Below, piece by piece: positions 7,477 to 15,552 of a DNA stretch of 64,000 bases. The first letter of the stretch is position 1; each line of letters begins with the position of its first letter. The notes beneath the pieces were generated by a model, which was not told where the DNA came from, ran no database searches, and worked only from the letters and a program-made list of their open reading frames with translations. The position numbers and the translations under genes were made by a program. This stretch comes from DATLZB01 sp035574175 (GTDB lineage: Bacteria > Pseudomonadota > Alphaproteobacteria > Rhizobiales > Hyphomicrobiaceae), in contig DATLZB010000015.1 in NCBI GenBank assembly GCA_035574175.1, forward strand, positions 1 through 64,000. The letters run 5' to 3'.

Positions 7477-8544
7477 AATGGCACAGCTCAATCCAATCTG
7501 CCGTTCCTTGCGCAGGACGGGATCGAACGCCTCCAGGAACGGCTCGTAGAAGAACTGCACCGCGTCGGCGTCGTTGAACTTCTGCAGGAACTCCTCCTTG
7601 ACGACGCGATTGAGCGTGGCTTCCGTCCAGTCGAGCAGCTCGACAAGGCCGAGCGGCTTCAAGTGCTGGGGCGCGGCAAGCTGCTGGAACAGTGCGCTCA
7701 CGAACGGCACGTTCAAGTGCCAGATCGCCTCCCGCCACTCGAAGCGACCTGTCGGCGGCGGCTTCTGGCGGGCCCACAGCACCCACGACGAGAACACACC
7801 ATAGAACAGCGTCTGCACCAGCGTGGAGCGGAAGAAGTGCTCGCCCTTGTCGGCCTCGAACTTCATGCCCAGCGCTTCTTCGAGCGCCGACTTGATGCTC
7901 GCCAGCCCCGGCAGCTCCTTCTTCGCCTCCACCCGCTCCAGGGCATCGCGCGCGTAGGAGGCGAGGAACCAGGCGAGGTCCTTGGGCTCGCGCAACGCCA
8001 CGGACTGCGTGAGGGCGCGCTTCAGGTATTCGCCGAAGGCGCGGCCGATCCGCTCCGCTGATTTGCGAGGGGTGGAGACCAGCTCCCAGAACGAGGTTTC
8101 ATCCTTGGCGAGGCGGAAGCTCTCACGCTTCTCCGGCTGCCCGTTGGGCGCCTCGCCGATAATGAGGAAGTCGCGCAGGTTGGTGACGATCACCAGCCGG
8201 TAGGTCTGGAAATACGTGCTAACCTGATCTGATCGCGCCTTCACCCATGCGTCATCGGCGACCGGCTTCATCTCGATGACGCCGCGCTCGGGCATTTGGC
8301 CTTTGCGGGGTACGCCTCGCTGGAGCTGGCTCGACGTGAACAGCCCGAAGTCGGGATGCCCTGCGCCGGTGTTCTCCAGGTCGGATAGGCAGAGCACGCG
8401 CCCCTTAAGGTCGACACCAATGGCATTCAGAAGGTTGGCGACGGCGGGATAGTGGGTACGCTCGGGCGTGCCCGCGCCCAGGCGGTGCACGTCACGCAGC
8501 GCACTGAAATAATCTTCGACAATCTTGACGAGCTTGTCGGCCAA
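7447..8544 (-). pseudogene. N-terminal nuclease half of a disrupted type ISP restriction-modification enzyme
   Basis: 365 codons from a TTG at 8544 with a good GGGGAGAGG site. Residues 1-347 resemble the N-terminal part of long single-chain type ISP/IIG-like enzymes: a PD-(D/E)xK nuclease core with HPDFGLF (D65) and GVIEMKP (E91, K93), a helical connector with FFRSTLVQTLFYGVFSSWVLW, and the hinge FFYEPFLEAFDPVLRKE. Intact relatives continue at this point into a methyltransferase domain. Here the frame runs 18 unrelated codons and stops inside the end of the opposite-strand endonuclease gene. The C-terminal remnant is at 5089-5343. A truncated nuclease could still be translated. Confidence 0.82.
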
Positions 8545-8671
8545 AATCGCCTCTCCCCTGCGAGCCGCATGTTAGCAAACTTGGCGAAGAAGGGACGGCC
8601 TGCGCAGGGATGGCGGCAAGGGGTTTGCTCCAGCCTCTGGCAAAGCGCTGGGCCGCAGCTTGCGCCTGGCG

Positions 8672-10072
8672 TCAAGCCAACGCCTTGACGATGTCCTCGG
8701 TCATCTTCTTGGCATCGCCGAACAGCATCATGGTGTTGTCGCGATAAAACAAAGTGTTGTCGATACCGGCATAGCCCGAGGCCATGGAGCGCTTGTTGAA
8801 CATCACGGTGCCCGCCTTCCAGACTTCCAGCACCGGCATGCCGTAGATCGGCGAGGAGGGGTCCTCCTTGGCCGCCGGGTTGGTCACGTCGTTGGCGCCG
8901 ATCACGTAGGCGACGTCGGCTTGCGCAAATTCGTTGTTGATGTCCTCGAGCTCGAACACCTCATCGTAAGGAACGTTGGCCTCGGCAAGCAGCACGTTCA
9001 TGTGCCCGGGCATGCGGCCGGCCACCGGGTGGATGGCATATTTCACCTCCACGCCCGCGGCCTTGAGGTGATCGGCCATCTCGCGCAGCGCGTGCTGGGC
9101 CTGGGCGACCGCCATGCCGTAGCCCGGCACGATGATCACCTTGCCCGCGTTCTTGAGCAGGAAAGCGGCATCCTCCGCCGAGCCCTGCTTGACGGGGCGC
9201 TGCTCCGTACCCGCCGCCGGCCCCGCCACCTCGCCGCCGAAACCGCCGAGAATCACCGAAATGAAGGAGCGGTTCATGCCGCGGCACATGATGTAGGAGA
9301 GGATCGCGCCCGAGGAGCCGACGAGGGCTCCGGTGATGATGAGCGCGATGTTGCCGAGGGTGAAGCCGATGCCGGCCGCCGCCCAGCCCGAGTAGGAGTT
9401 GAGCATCGAAATCACCACCGGCATGTCGGCGCCGCCGATCGGAATGATGATGAGCACGCCGAGCGCCAGGGCAATGATGGTGATCAGCCAGAAGTCAATG
9501 TGGCTCTGCGAGACGATGAGGCCATAGACGAAGAAGGCGAGCGCGAGGCCGAGGGCAATGTTGATGCCATGGCGCCCGGGAATGATGATCGGCTTGCCGG
9601 ACATGCGGCCCGAAAGCTTGAGGAACGCGATCACTGAACCGGTGAAGGTGATGGCGCCAATGGCGGTGCCAAGCGACATCTCGAACAGGCTCAGTGGCGC
9701 TATGCGGCCGACGGTGCCGATGCCGAATGCCTCAGGCGCATAGAGCGCTCCCGCCGCCACGAACACCCCGGCCAGTCCAACGAGCGAGTGGAACGCCGCC
9801 ACCAGCTCGGGCATCGCCGTCATCGGAATGCCGCGGGCGATGTAGGCGCCGATACCGCCGCCGACCGCTACGCCGGCAACGATGATGAGCCAGGTCACGG
9901 CATCGTCGGGGGCGCCGAGCTGGCCGAGCGTGGTCAGGATGGCGATGGCCATACCCACCATGCCGAACAGATTGCCGCGCCGCGAGGTCTCCGGGCTCGA
10001 CAGCCCTCTGAGCGCCAAGATGAAGAGTACGCCGGCGAGGAGGTAGAGAAGCGCCGCGATGTTGGGGGACAT
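8672..10072 (-). CDS. pntB: NAD(P) transhydrogenase subunit beta
   Basis: 466 aa inner-membrane protein. The N-terminal half holds multiple transmembrane helices, and the C-terminal NADP(H)-binding domain has the family motifs VPGYGMAVAQAQHA, AIHPVAGRMPGHMNVLLAEA, GANDVTNPAA and GYAGIDNTLF. With PntA and PntAB it couples proton entry to hydride transfer from NADH to NADP+, supplying NADPH. It is the last gene of the run coxIV-like / pntA / pntAB / pntB on the minus strand, 65 bp after pntAB. Confidence 0.97.
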   Translation of the reverse strand: MSPNIAALLYLLAGVLFILALRGLSSPETSRRGNLFGMVGMAIAILTTLGQLGAPDDAVTWLIIVAGVAVGGGIGAYIARGIPMTAMPELVAAFHSLVGLAGVFVAAGALYAPEAFGIGTVGRIAPLSLFEMSLGTAIGAITFTGSVIAFLKLSGRMSGKPIIIPGRHGINIALGLALAFFVYGLIVSQSHIDFWLITIIALALGVLIIIPIGGADMPVVISMLNSYSGWAAAGIGFTLGNIALIITGALVGSSGAILSYIMCRGMNRSFISVILGGFGGEVAGPAAGTEQRPVKQGSAEDAAFLLKNAGKVIIVPGYGMAVAQAQHALREMADHLKAAGVEVKYAIHPVAGRMPGHMNVLLAEANVPYDEVFELEDINNEFAQADVAYVIGANDVTNPAAKEDPSSPIYGMPVLEVWKAGTVMFNKRSMASGYAGIDNTLFYRDNTMMLFGDAKKMTEDIVKALA

Positions 10073-10137
10073 GGTGCTCCTTCAGTCCAGAGCCGGTGAG
10101 GGCAGCGGCAGCAACCGAGTTCCGTACATGCCGGAGC

Positions 10138-10551
10138 TCATTTCTTGGCTTCCCGCTTCTTGTACATGCCGAGCATGCGCTGGGTGACGAGAAAGCCGCC
10201 GAAAATATTGACCGAAGCGAGCGTCAGCGCGAGGAAGCCGAACACCTTGGCCAGCCAAGCACCCGAGGCAGCGAGATTTACGCCGGCAGCCAGCAGCGCA
10301 CCGACGACGATGACCGAGGAAATCGCATTGGTGACCGACATCAGCGGCGTGTGAAGAGCGGGCGTGACCGACCAGACCACGTAGTAGCCGACAAAGATCG
10401 CGATCACGAACACCATGAGGCGGTACACCGAGGGATCGACCTCGCCGCCAAGGCCGGCAGCGGCAAAAGCAGCGCTCGGAGCAATGCCTGCGAGAACGGC
10501 GGCCACGGCCAGCCTCACCGTCCAGACCACTCCCCTTGCGTTCTTCACCAT
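10138..10551 (-). CDS. pntAB: NAD(P) transhydrogenase subunit alpha part 2 (membrane part)
   Basis: 137 aa from the ATG at 10551. A GTG at 10563, overlapping the pntA stop as GTGA, is an alternative start. An N-terminal hydrophobic segment precedes three transmembrane helices including LMVFVIAIFVGYYVVWSVTPALHTPLMSVTNAIS (read in two halves), the hallmark of the alpha-2 subunit. It forms the membrane half of the split alpha subunit and lies between pntA and pntB. The split three-gene organisation is the usual one in alphaproteobacteria. Confidence 0.94.
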   Translation of the reverse strand: MVKNARGVVWTVRLAVAAVLAGIAPSAAFAAAGLGGEVDPSVYRLMVFVIAIFVGYYVVWSVTPALHTPLMSVTNAISSVIVVGALLAAGVNLAASGAWLAKVFGFLALTLASVNIFGGFLVTQRMLGMYKKREAKK

Positions 10552-10559
10552 GTCACGAT

Positions 10560-11693
10560 TCACCGTTGCTGCAGGGTCGGGTGGACGAGCTTGCCCGCCC
10601 TTGCCACCAAGGTGCCCTTGATGATCTCGTCCTCCCAGTTGATCTTCAGCACCTTCTCCTTCTTGTCGAACATCGTGTCGAGGAAGTTGAGCAGGTTCCT
10701 GGCATAGAGGCTTGACGCGTTTACCGGCACCGTGCCGGCAAGATTGAGCGGCCCGACAATGCGCACACCGTTGTGCTCGACGGTCTCGCCCGGCTTGGTC
10801 AGCTCGCAATTGCCGCCGCGCTCGGCGGCAAGGTCGACGATGATGGCGCCCGGGCGCATGCTCTCGACCATGGACCGGGAGACGAGCCGAGGCGCCGGTC
10901 GCCCGGGGATCAGCGCCGTGGTGATGACGATGTCCTGGCCCTTGATGTGGGCGGCCAAAAGCTCCGCCTGCTTCTTCTGGTATTCGGCGGACATGGGCTT
11001 GGCGTAGCCGGCCGCGGTCTGCGCCTGGCGAAACTCGTCGTCCTCCACGGCAATGAACTTGGCACCGAGCGAGGCCACCTGCTCCTTGGTGGCCGGGCGA
11101 ACGTCGGTGGCCGAGACGATGGCACCGAGCCGGCGGGCGGTGGCGATCGCCTGTAGGCCGGCAACACCGACGCCCATCACGAACACCTTGGCGGCGGGCA
11201 CGGTACCCGCTGCGGTCATCATCAGCGGCAGAGCCTGCTCGAACATGGCGGCAGCGTCGATTACGGCCTTGTAGCCGGCAAGGTTGGCTTGACTCGACAG
11301 CACGTCCATCGACTGCGCACGCGTGATGCGCGGCATCAGCTCCATGGCGAAGGCGCTTACGCCGGTTGACGCCATCGCTTGGAGCCCAGAACGATCGCCG
11401 TAAGGATCGAGCATGCCAATGACGAGAGCCCCCGCCTTCAGCGCCTTGACCTCCTCAAGGCTCGGTCTGCGTACCTTGAGCAGCAGATCGGCGCCGGCCA
11501 CCGCTTGCGCGGCACTCGTGACTATTTGTGCCCCCTGAACCGCAAAGAGGTGGTCGGCGAACCTCGATCTTTCCCCGGCGCCGGTCTCGATCTTCAGTGT
11601 GCACCCAAGCGCGATGATCTTCCTGGCGGTCTCCGGCGACACCGCGACCCGCGGCTCGTCGGCGCCTTCCTTTGTAACCGCAATCGTCGTCAT
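10560..11693 (-). CDS. pntA: NAD(P) transhydrogenase subunit alpha part 1 (NAD-binding)
   Basis: 377 aa cytosolic NAD(H)-binding domain, related to alanine dehydrogenase. It starts TTIAVTKEGADEPRVAVSPETARK, with FAMELMPRITRAQSMDVLSS around residue 130 and the nucleotide-binding GVGVAGLQAIATARRLGA near residues 174-191. It ends just before or overlapping pntAB, so translation is probably coupled. It delivers the hydride from NADH to the beta subunit. It is preceded by the 47-aa oxidase subunit IV-like gene, 111 bp upstream on the same strand. Confidence 0.96.
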   Translation of the reverse strand: MTTIAVTKEGADEPRVAVSPETARKIIALGCTLKIETGAGERSRFADHLFAVQGAQIVTSAAQAVAGADLLLKVRRPSLEEVKALKAGALVIGMLDPYGDRSGLQAMASTGVSAFAMELMPRITRAQSMDVLSSQANLAGYKAVIDAAAMFEQALPLMMTAAGTVPAAKVFVMGVGVAGLQAIATARRLGAIVSATDVRPATKEQVASLGAKFIAVEDDEFRQAQTAAGYAKPMSAEYQKKQAELLAAHIKGQDIVITTALIPGRPAPRLVSRSMVESMRPGAIIVDLAAERGGNCELTKPGETVEHNGVRIVGPLNLAGTVPVNASSLYARNLLNFLDTMFDKKEKVLKINWEDEIIKGTLVARAGKLVHPTLQQR

Positions 11694-11804
11694 TGCCGGT
11701 TCCGATTGCGCTGACGGAAGAGCGTGCCGGAATCGGCAACGAGTCTGCCAGCGTGCTCTTCAGGGCGGGCCGCAACTCCCCAGGCGGAGCCGGCCCAAGT
11801 GGAC

Positions 11805-11948
11805 TCAAGTGAGGAAGGCAGCCATCAGGACGAGCACGATGGCGACAAGGGCGATGGCGTAGGCCGTGCCGCGGACGAACCGGCGGAACGTTCTTTCGTG
11901 CTCGGCGTAGTCCATGGCCGGGTGGCCGTTCGACGTGTCGACGCTCAT
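11805..11948 (-). CDS. aa3-type cytochrome c oxidase subunit IV-like small membrane protein
   Basis: 47 aa from the ATG at 11948, with GGGGAG eight bases upstream. A hydrophilic N-terminus with the family motif MDYAEHERTFRRFVRGT is followed by a single transmembrane helix (AIALVAIVLVLMAAFL). This matches the tiny bacterial aa3 oxidase subunit IV family. In many alphaproteobacteria the gene sits just upstream of pntA, as it does here, so cotranscription with the transhydrogenase is likely. Whether it joins an oxidase or serves the transhydrogenase is not known from sequence. Confidence 0.85.
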   Translation of the reverse strand: MSVDTSNGHPAMDYAEHERTFRRFVRGTAYAIALVAIVLVLMAAFLT

Positions 11949-12109
11949 TGCTCTCCCCATGCGGCGACTGGCGCGCTCGGCGCTTCGTAACGCAAAGGGA
12001 CCCCGCCTTTCAAGCCCGCGGCTTAGGGGGCTTGCCCAGGTCGGCGGCCCTACCCCAGGGGCGGCCAGCGCCACGCGCGATGGAAGTTGGATCGTGCCGC
12101 CGGCCGCAG

Positions 12110-12127
12110 GGCAAGCGCGCCCTTGCC
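12110..12127. repeat. Short inverted repeat in the coxIV/bactofilin intergenic gap
   Basis: GGCAAG and CTTGCC arms enclose CGCGCC, giving a possible small hairpin. It lies in the roughly 300-bp divergent gap between the 47-aa gene and the bactofilin gene. No T-run follows, so it is not a convincing terminator. Nothing else recognisable was seen in this gap. Confidence 0.3.
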
Positions 12128-12246
12128 GACTTGATCCAACAACCCACATGAAAACGACCAGCGCGTGTTGCCCCGCCTCGACCGCAAGGCATACTCGTTC
12201 AAGCGATTCGAACGCCCGCTTTCGACCGACCATCGAGAAAGGCCGC

Positions 12247-12729
12247 ATGATGTTCCACAGCAGGAAAGCAGACGCTCCCACCCTTTCCGCCGGCAAGCCT
12301 GAGGCCGATATCGCTCCGCGGGTGCCCTACACCGCGCCTACCTCGACATTCGGACTGCAGGAGAAGGCCAAGGCCGGCCATCACTCAATCGTCGATGAGC
12401 ACCTCAACATGAAGGGCGATCTGGAAAGCGACGGCGACATCCTGGTCAAAGGCAAGGTGTTCGGCAACATCAAGTGCAAGCTGCTCATAATCGACACCGA
12501 TGCGTCGGTGGAGGGCGGTGTCGTCGCCGAGGAGGTCATCATCCGCGGCACCACCAAGGGTACGATCAACGCCAACCGCGTGAAGCTCGAGAAGACCGCC
12601 AACGTGGACAGCGAGATCTGCCATCAGACGTTCGCCGCCGAGGAAGGCGCGCGGATCACCGGCGCATTGCGCTTTGCCGAGGAGCCGCTCGAGCAGGACC
12701 TCGCCAGGCTCAACTCCCACGCGGCCTGA
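12247..12729 (+). CDS. Bactofilin-family cytoskeletal protein
   Basis: 160 aa. A flexible N-terminus (about 50 residues) is followed by a beta-helix domain with the repeating pattern of alternating small and hydrophobic residues: SIVDEHLNMKGDLESDGDI, VKGKVFGNIKC, ASVEGGVVAEEVIIRGTTKG. Bactofilins polymerise into filaments that scaffold cell-envelope enzymes. Of two adjacent ATGs the one at 12247 is chosen, with GAGAAAGG upstream; the open frame reaches back to 11914 but that part is compositionally unlike the family. It is convergent with the ABC1 kinase gene. Confidence 0.9.
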   Translation: MMFHSRKADAPTLSAGKPEADIAPRVPYTAPTSTFGLQEKAKAGHHSIVDEHLNMKGDLESDGDILVKGKVFGNIKCKLLIIDTDASVEGGVVAEEVIIRGTTKGTINANRVKLEKTANVDSEICHQTFAAEEGARITGALRFAEEPLEQDLARLNSHAA

Positions 12730-12750
12730 AGCGCCGCGACACAGCGTGCG

Positions 12751-14121
12751 CTACAGGCCTGCCGCCGGTAGCGGCACGCCGGTTGCCGTGAAGGCTGAAC
12801 GTTGGCGTGCAGCCACATCCTCCAGCCTGAAGTCTTCGATCGTCTCGTTGAACAGACGGTGCCAGTTCATGCGTGCGTCCAGGTGCAGGAACACTCCGCC
12901 CAGGCCGATCGCGGCGCGGTCCATGAACACGAACTCGCGCGGGACCGTCACGGGTCCCTTCTCGCGCAGTATCTTGTGCACGGTGAAGGCTTCCTTGCGT
13001 CCGTACTCGCCGGGTGTGGTGCCCTCGGCGATGCCGCGGACGCGGTCGTCGATCAGCGGCCCATAGATGAACCGGGCCCAGATCGTCATGGCATCGATCA
13101 GCTCGGATGTGAGCCCGCGGAAGCCCCAGGTCTCGTAGGCATGCACGATGAGGTCGCGGTTGTCGGTGGCAAGCCCCTTGTAGAGATCAATTACGCCCTG
13201 CACGAAGGGCGTTGAGAAGGTGCGGATGCAGCCGTAGTCAAGGAGGTTTATCCCAGCCGGCCGGCCGCCTTGCTCGAAGATGGTGTAGTTGCCAAGGTGC
13301 GGGTCGCCGTGGATGACGCCGTAATGGCTGAAGGGGTACCACCAGGCGCGGAACATCGCGCGAGCGATCTGGTTGCGATCCTCGAGCGGAAAGGACTTGT
13401 AGTCGAGCAAGCGGCGGCCCTCGAGCCAAGTCATGGTCAAAAGCCGTTTGGTCGACAGTTCGGGGAGCACCTCTGGCACGCGGATCAGGGGATCGTCTTT
13501 CAGCATCAGGGCGTAGAGGCGCATGTGGCGTGCCTCGAGCTGGTAGTCCAGCTCCTCTCGAAGGCGGGCCGAGATCTCCTTCAGGATTTCGCTGGTTTCG
13601 ACCGCCGGGTCCATGCGGGCATGAATCGAGAATACGATCTTGAGCTGGTTGAGGTCGGCCTCCACAGCCGATTGCATGTCGGGGTACTGGAGCTTTGCCG
13701 CCAACAAGCGCCCGTCGTGGGCGACCGCCTTGTGAACCTGGCCGAGCGAGGCAGAAGCGGCGGCGGCGGACTCGAAGGTCTTGAACCTCTGCTGCCAGTC
13801 GTGACCCAATTCGGCAACCATGCGGCGGCGCACGAACGCCGGACCCATGGCAGGAGCCTGGGACTGGAGTTGCGACAGTTCGCGCGCGTATTCGGGCGGC
13901 AGCGCTTCGGGGATGGTGGAGAGAAGCTGAGCCACCTTCATCAACGGCCCTTTCAGCGAGCCGAGCGCAGCAGCAAGCTCGGCCGCACCTTTCGCCCGGT
14001 CCGGCTCGAGACCGAACAGGCGCTGGCCCGCATAGCGCGCCGCCACCGCGCCGACGTTGGTACCGACCCGGACGTAGCGCGCGGCGCGGGCGGAGAAGCG
14101 GTTCTCTTCGTTATCGGCCAA
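12751..14121 (-). CDS. ABC1/UbiB-family atypical kinase
   Basis: 456 aa. A TTG at 14121 is chosen as start because AGGAGG lies seven bases upstream and the protein then begins ADNEENRFSARAARY, as relatives do. The longer frame to 14244 is Arg-rich noise overlapping the neighbour. Family motifs are KGPLMKVAQLLS near residue 59 (the KxGQ-type segment, here KVAQ), ASASLGQVHKA (the Ala-rich nucleotide loop), VIHGDPHLGNY and LLDYGCIR (the DFG equivalent). Members support ubiquinone biosynthesis or act as ATPases on lipids; the exact role is uncertain. Confidence 0.88.
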   Translation of the reverse strand: MADNEENRFSARAARYVRVGTNVGAVAARYAGQRLFGLEPDRAKGAAELAAALGSLKGPLMKVAQLLSTIPEALPPEYARELSQLQSQAPAMGPAFVRRRMVAELGHDWQQRFKTFESAAAASASLGQVHKAVAHDGRLLAAKLQYPDMQSAVEADLNQLKIVFSIHARMDPAVETSEILKEISARLREELDYQLEARHMRLYALMLKDDPLIRVPEVLPELSTKRLLTMTWLEGRRLLDYKSFPLEDRNQIARAMFRAWWYPFSHYGVIHGDPHLGNYTIFEQGGRPAGINLLDYGCIRTFSTPFVQGVIDLYKGLATDNRDLIVHAYETWGFRGLTSELIDAMTIWARFIYGPLIDDRVRGIAEGTTPGEYGRKEAFTVHKILREKGPVTVPREFVFMDRAAIGLGGVFLHLDARMNWHRLFNETIEDFRLEDVAARQRSAFTATGVPLPAAGL

Positions 14122-14199
14122 GCGGTGCCCTCCTGAAGCCGATGGTAATATCGGAACTGCATCGGTCCGCGTCCAGCAGCGAGCGATGAGGTTGCTGCC

Positions 14200-15540
14200 A
14201 TGGCGCCGATGAAGAGTGCGGCGGCGCAGGCTATGCTGGGGCAACCTGCTTCAGTCGTCCGCCGCGGCCATCGAGATCACGTGCACAAACCCGCAGCCGA
14301 ACCGCTTGTCCGAGCCTGGCTCTGGCTCTCCGCCCCGGTGGGCACTGCCATCTGTGCGTTGGGCGTGACGCAGATCATCTCCTGGGGCACCACCCTCTAT
14401 GCGCTGGGCGTGCTCGGCGCTCCGATTGCCGAGGAGACGGGCTGGAGCCGCGGACTGGTGTTCGCCGGCCTGACGGCGGGGCTGCTCGCCTCGGGCGCCG
14501 CCTCGACCCATCTTGGACGCGCCATTGACCGCTTGGGAGGACGGCTCATCATGACGGCGGGCTCCGCGCTGGCGGGGCTCGGGCTGTCGCTTCTTTCGCT
14601 CGTCACCGAGCCGGTCGCTTACTTTGCCGTCTGGCTCCTGCTCGGTCTCGCGATGCGCATGACCCTCTATGACGCAGCGTTCGCTGCGCTCGTGCAGGTC
14701 ACTCCTTCCCGCGGCCGCCGCGCCATCTCCTATCTGACGCTGTTTGGCGGCTTTGCCTCGAGCGTATTCTGGCCAATCGCCCATTGGCTCAATCTGCTCT
14801 ATGGCTGGCGCACGACACTGCTGGTCTTTGCCGCGATCAACTTTCTCGTCTGCCTGCCGCTCAACTGGTGGGGCCTTGCCCGCCGAGAGACCGCCGACGC
14901 GGCGGCCGCGGCTTCCGTCCCTGCCGTCACTGCGCCCACAGCCGCAGTGCTCGAGGGCTCCTCACGCACCATCGCCATGGTGCTGTTCGGTATCGTCATG
15001 TCGGCCACCGCCTTCGTGGTCGGGGCCATGGCCGCGCACCTCCCGGCCGTTCTGCAAGCGAGCGGCCTTTCCGCCGCGGTGGCCGTGACGCTCGCCTCCG
15101 TCAAGGGCGTGGCCCAAGTGGCGGGACGCGTCGCCGATATCCTGTTCGGTCAGCGCCTGCACCCGGTCAATCTCGGGCGACTGTCCATCTGGCTGATGCC
15201 GTTGTCGTTTCTGGTGCTGATGGCGTGGGGCGCAGAGTTCTGGGCGGCACTGGCCTTCACGGTTTCGTTCGGTGTGGCCAACGGGCTTGTCACCATCGTG
15301 AGGGGTGCGGTGCCTCTCGCCTTGTTCGGTCCGAACGGGTACGGCACGGTGCTCGGCATCCTGGCGACGCCCTACCTGGTGATGAACGCCTTGGCCCCGG
15401 CACTGCTGGCGGTCGTCATCGATCTTGCCGGCTATCCAGCGGCCGAAGGCCTGCTCGTTCTTGCGGGTCTCCTCGCCGGGGTTGCAATCGAGGTAATGGC
15501 GGCCTGGCACAGGAGGCTGGCGGGGGCAAAGTCGCCTTGA
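14200..15540 (+). CDS. Major facilitator superfamily transporter
   Basis: 446 aa with about twelve hydrophobic helices. A cytoplasmic loop HLGRAIDRLGGRLIM between helices 2 and 3 is the MFS motif A equivalent, and a central loop with an Ala-rich stretch lies near residue 235. The start is uncertain: ATG at 14200 has GAGG upstream, but a GTG at 14281 would remove a hydrophilic N-terminus of 27 residues. Substrate unknown. It is divergent from the ABC1 kinase and converges with kup, with which it has no evident link. Confidence 0.85.
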   Translation: MAPMKSAAAQAMLGQPASVVRRGHRDHVHKPAAEPLVRAWLWLSAPVGTAICALGVTQIISWGTTLYALGVLGAPIAEETGWSRGLVFAGLTAGLLASGAASTHLGRAIDRLGGRLIMTAGSALAGLGLSLLSLVTEPVAYFAVWLLLGLAMRMTLYDAAFAALVQVTPSRGRRAISYLTLFGGFASSVFWPIAHWLNLLYGWRTTLLVFAAINFLVCLPLNWWGLARRETADAAAAASVPAVTAPTAAVLEGSSRTIAMVLFGIVMSATAFVVGAMAAHLPAVLQASGLSAAVAVTLASVKGVAQVAGRVADILFGQRLHPVNLGRLSIWLMPLSFLVLMAWGAEFWAALAFTVSFGVANGLVTIVRGAVPLALFGPNGYGTVLGILATPYLVMNALAPALLAVVIDLAGYPAAEGLLVLAGLLAGVAIEVMAAWHRRLAGAKSP

Positions 15541-15552
15541 CCCAGGCTGCGC

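Noticed and set aside
5345..7504. Transposon origin of the restriction-modification cassette
   Set aside because: No transposase, terminal inverted repeats or target-site duplication could be seen at the junctions; recombination is a simpler explanation.
11914..12246. N-terminal extension of the bactofilin gene
   Set aside because: The extra 111 codons are unlike bactofilins, while ATG 12247 has a suitable ribosome binding site.
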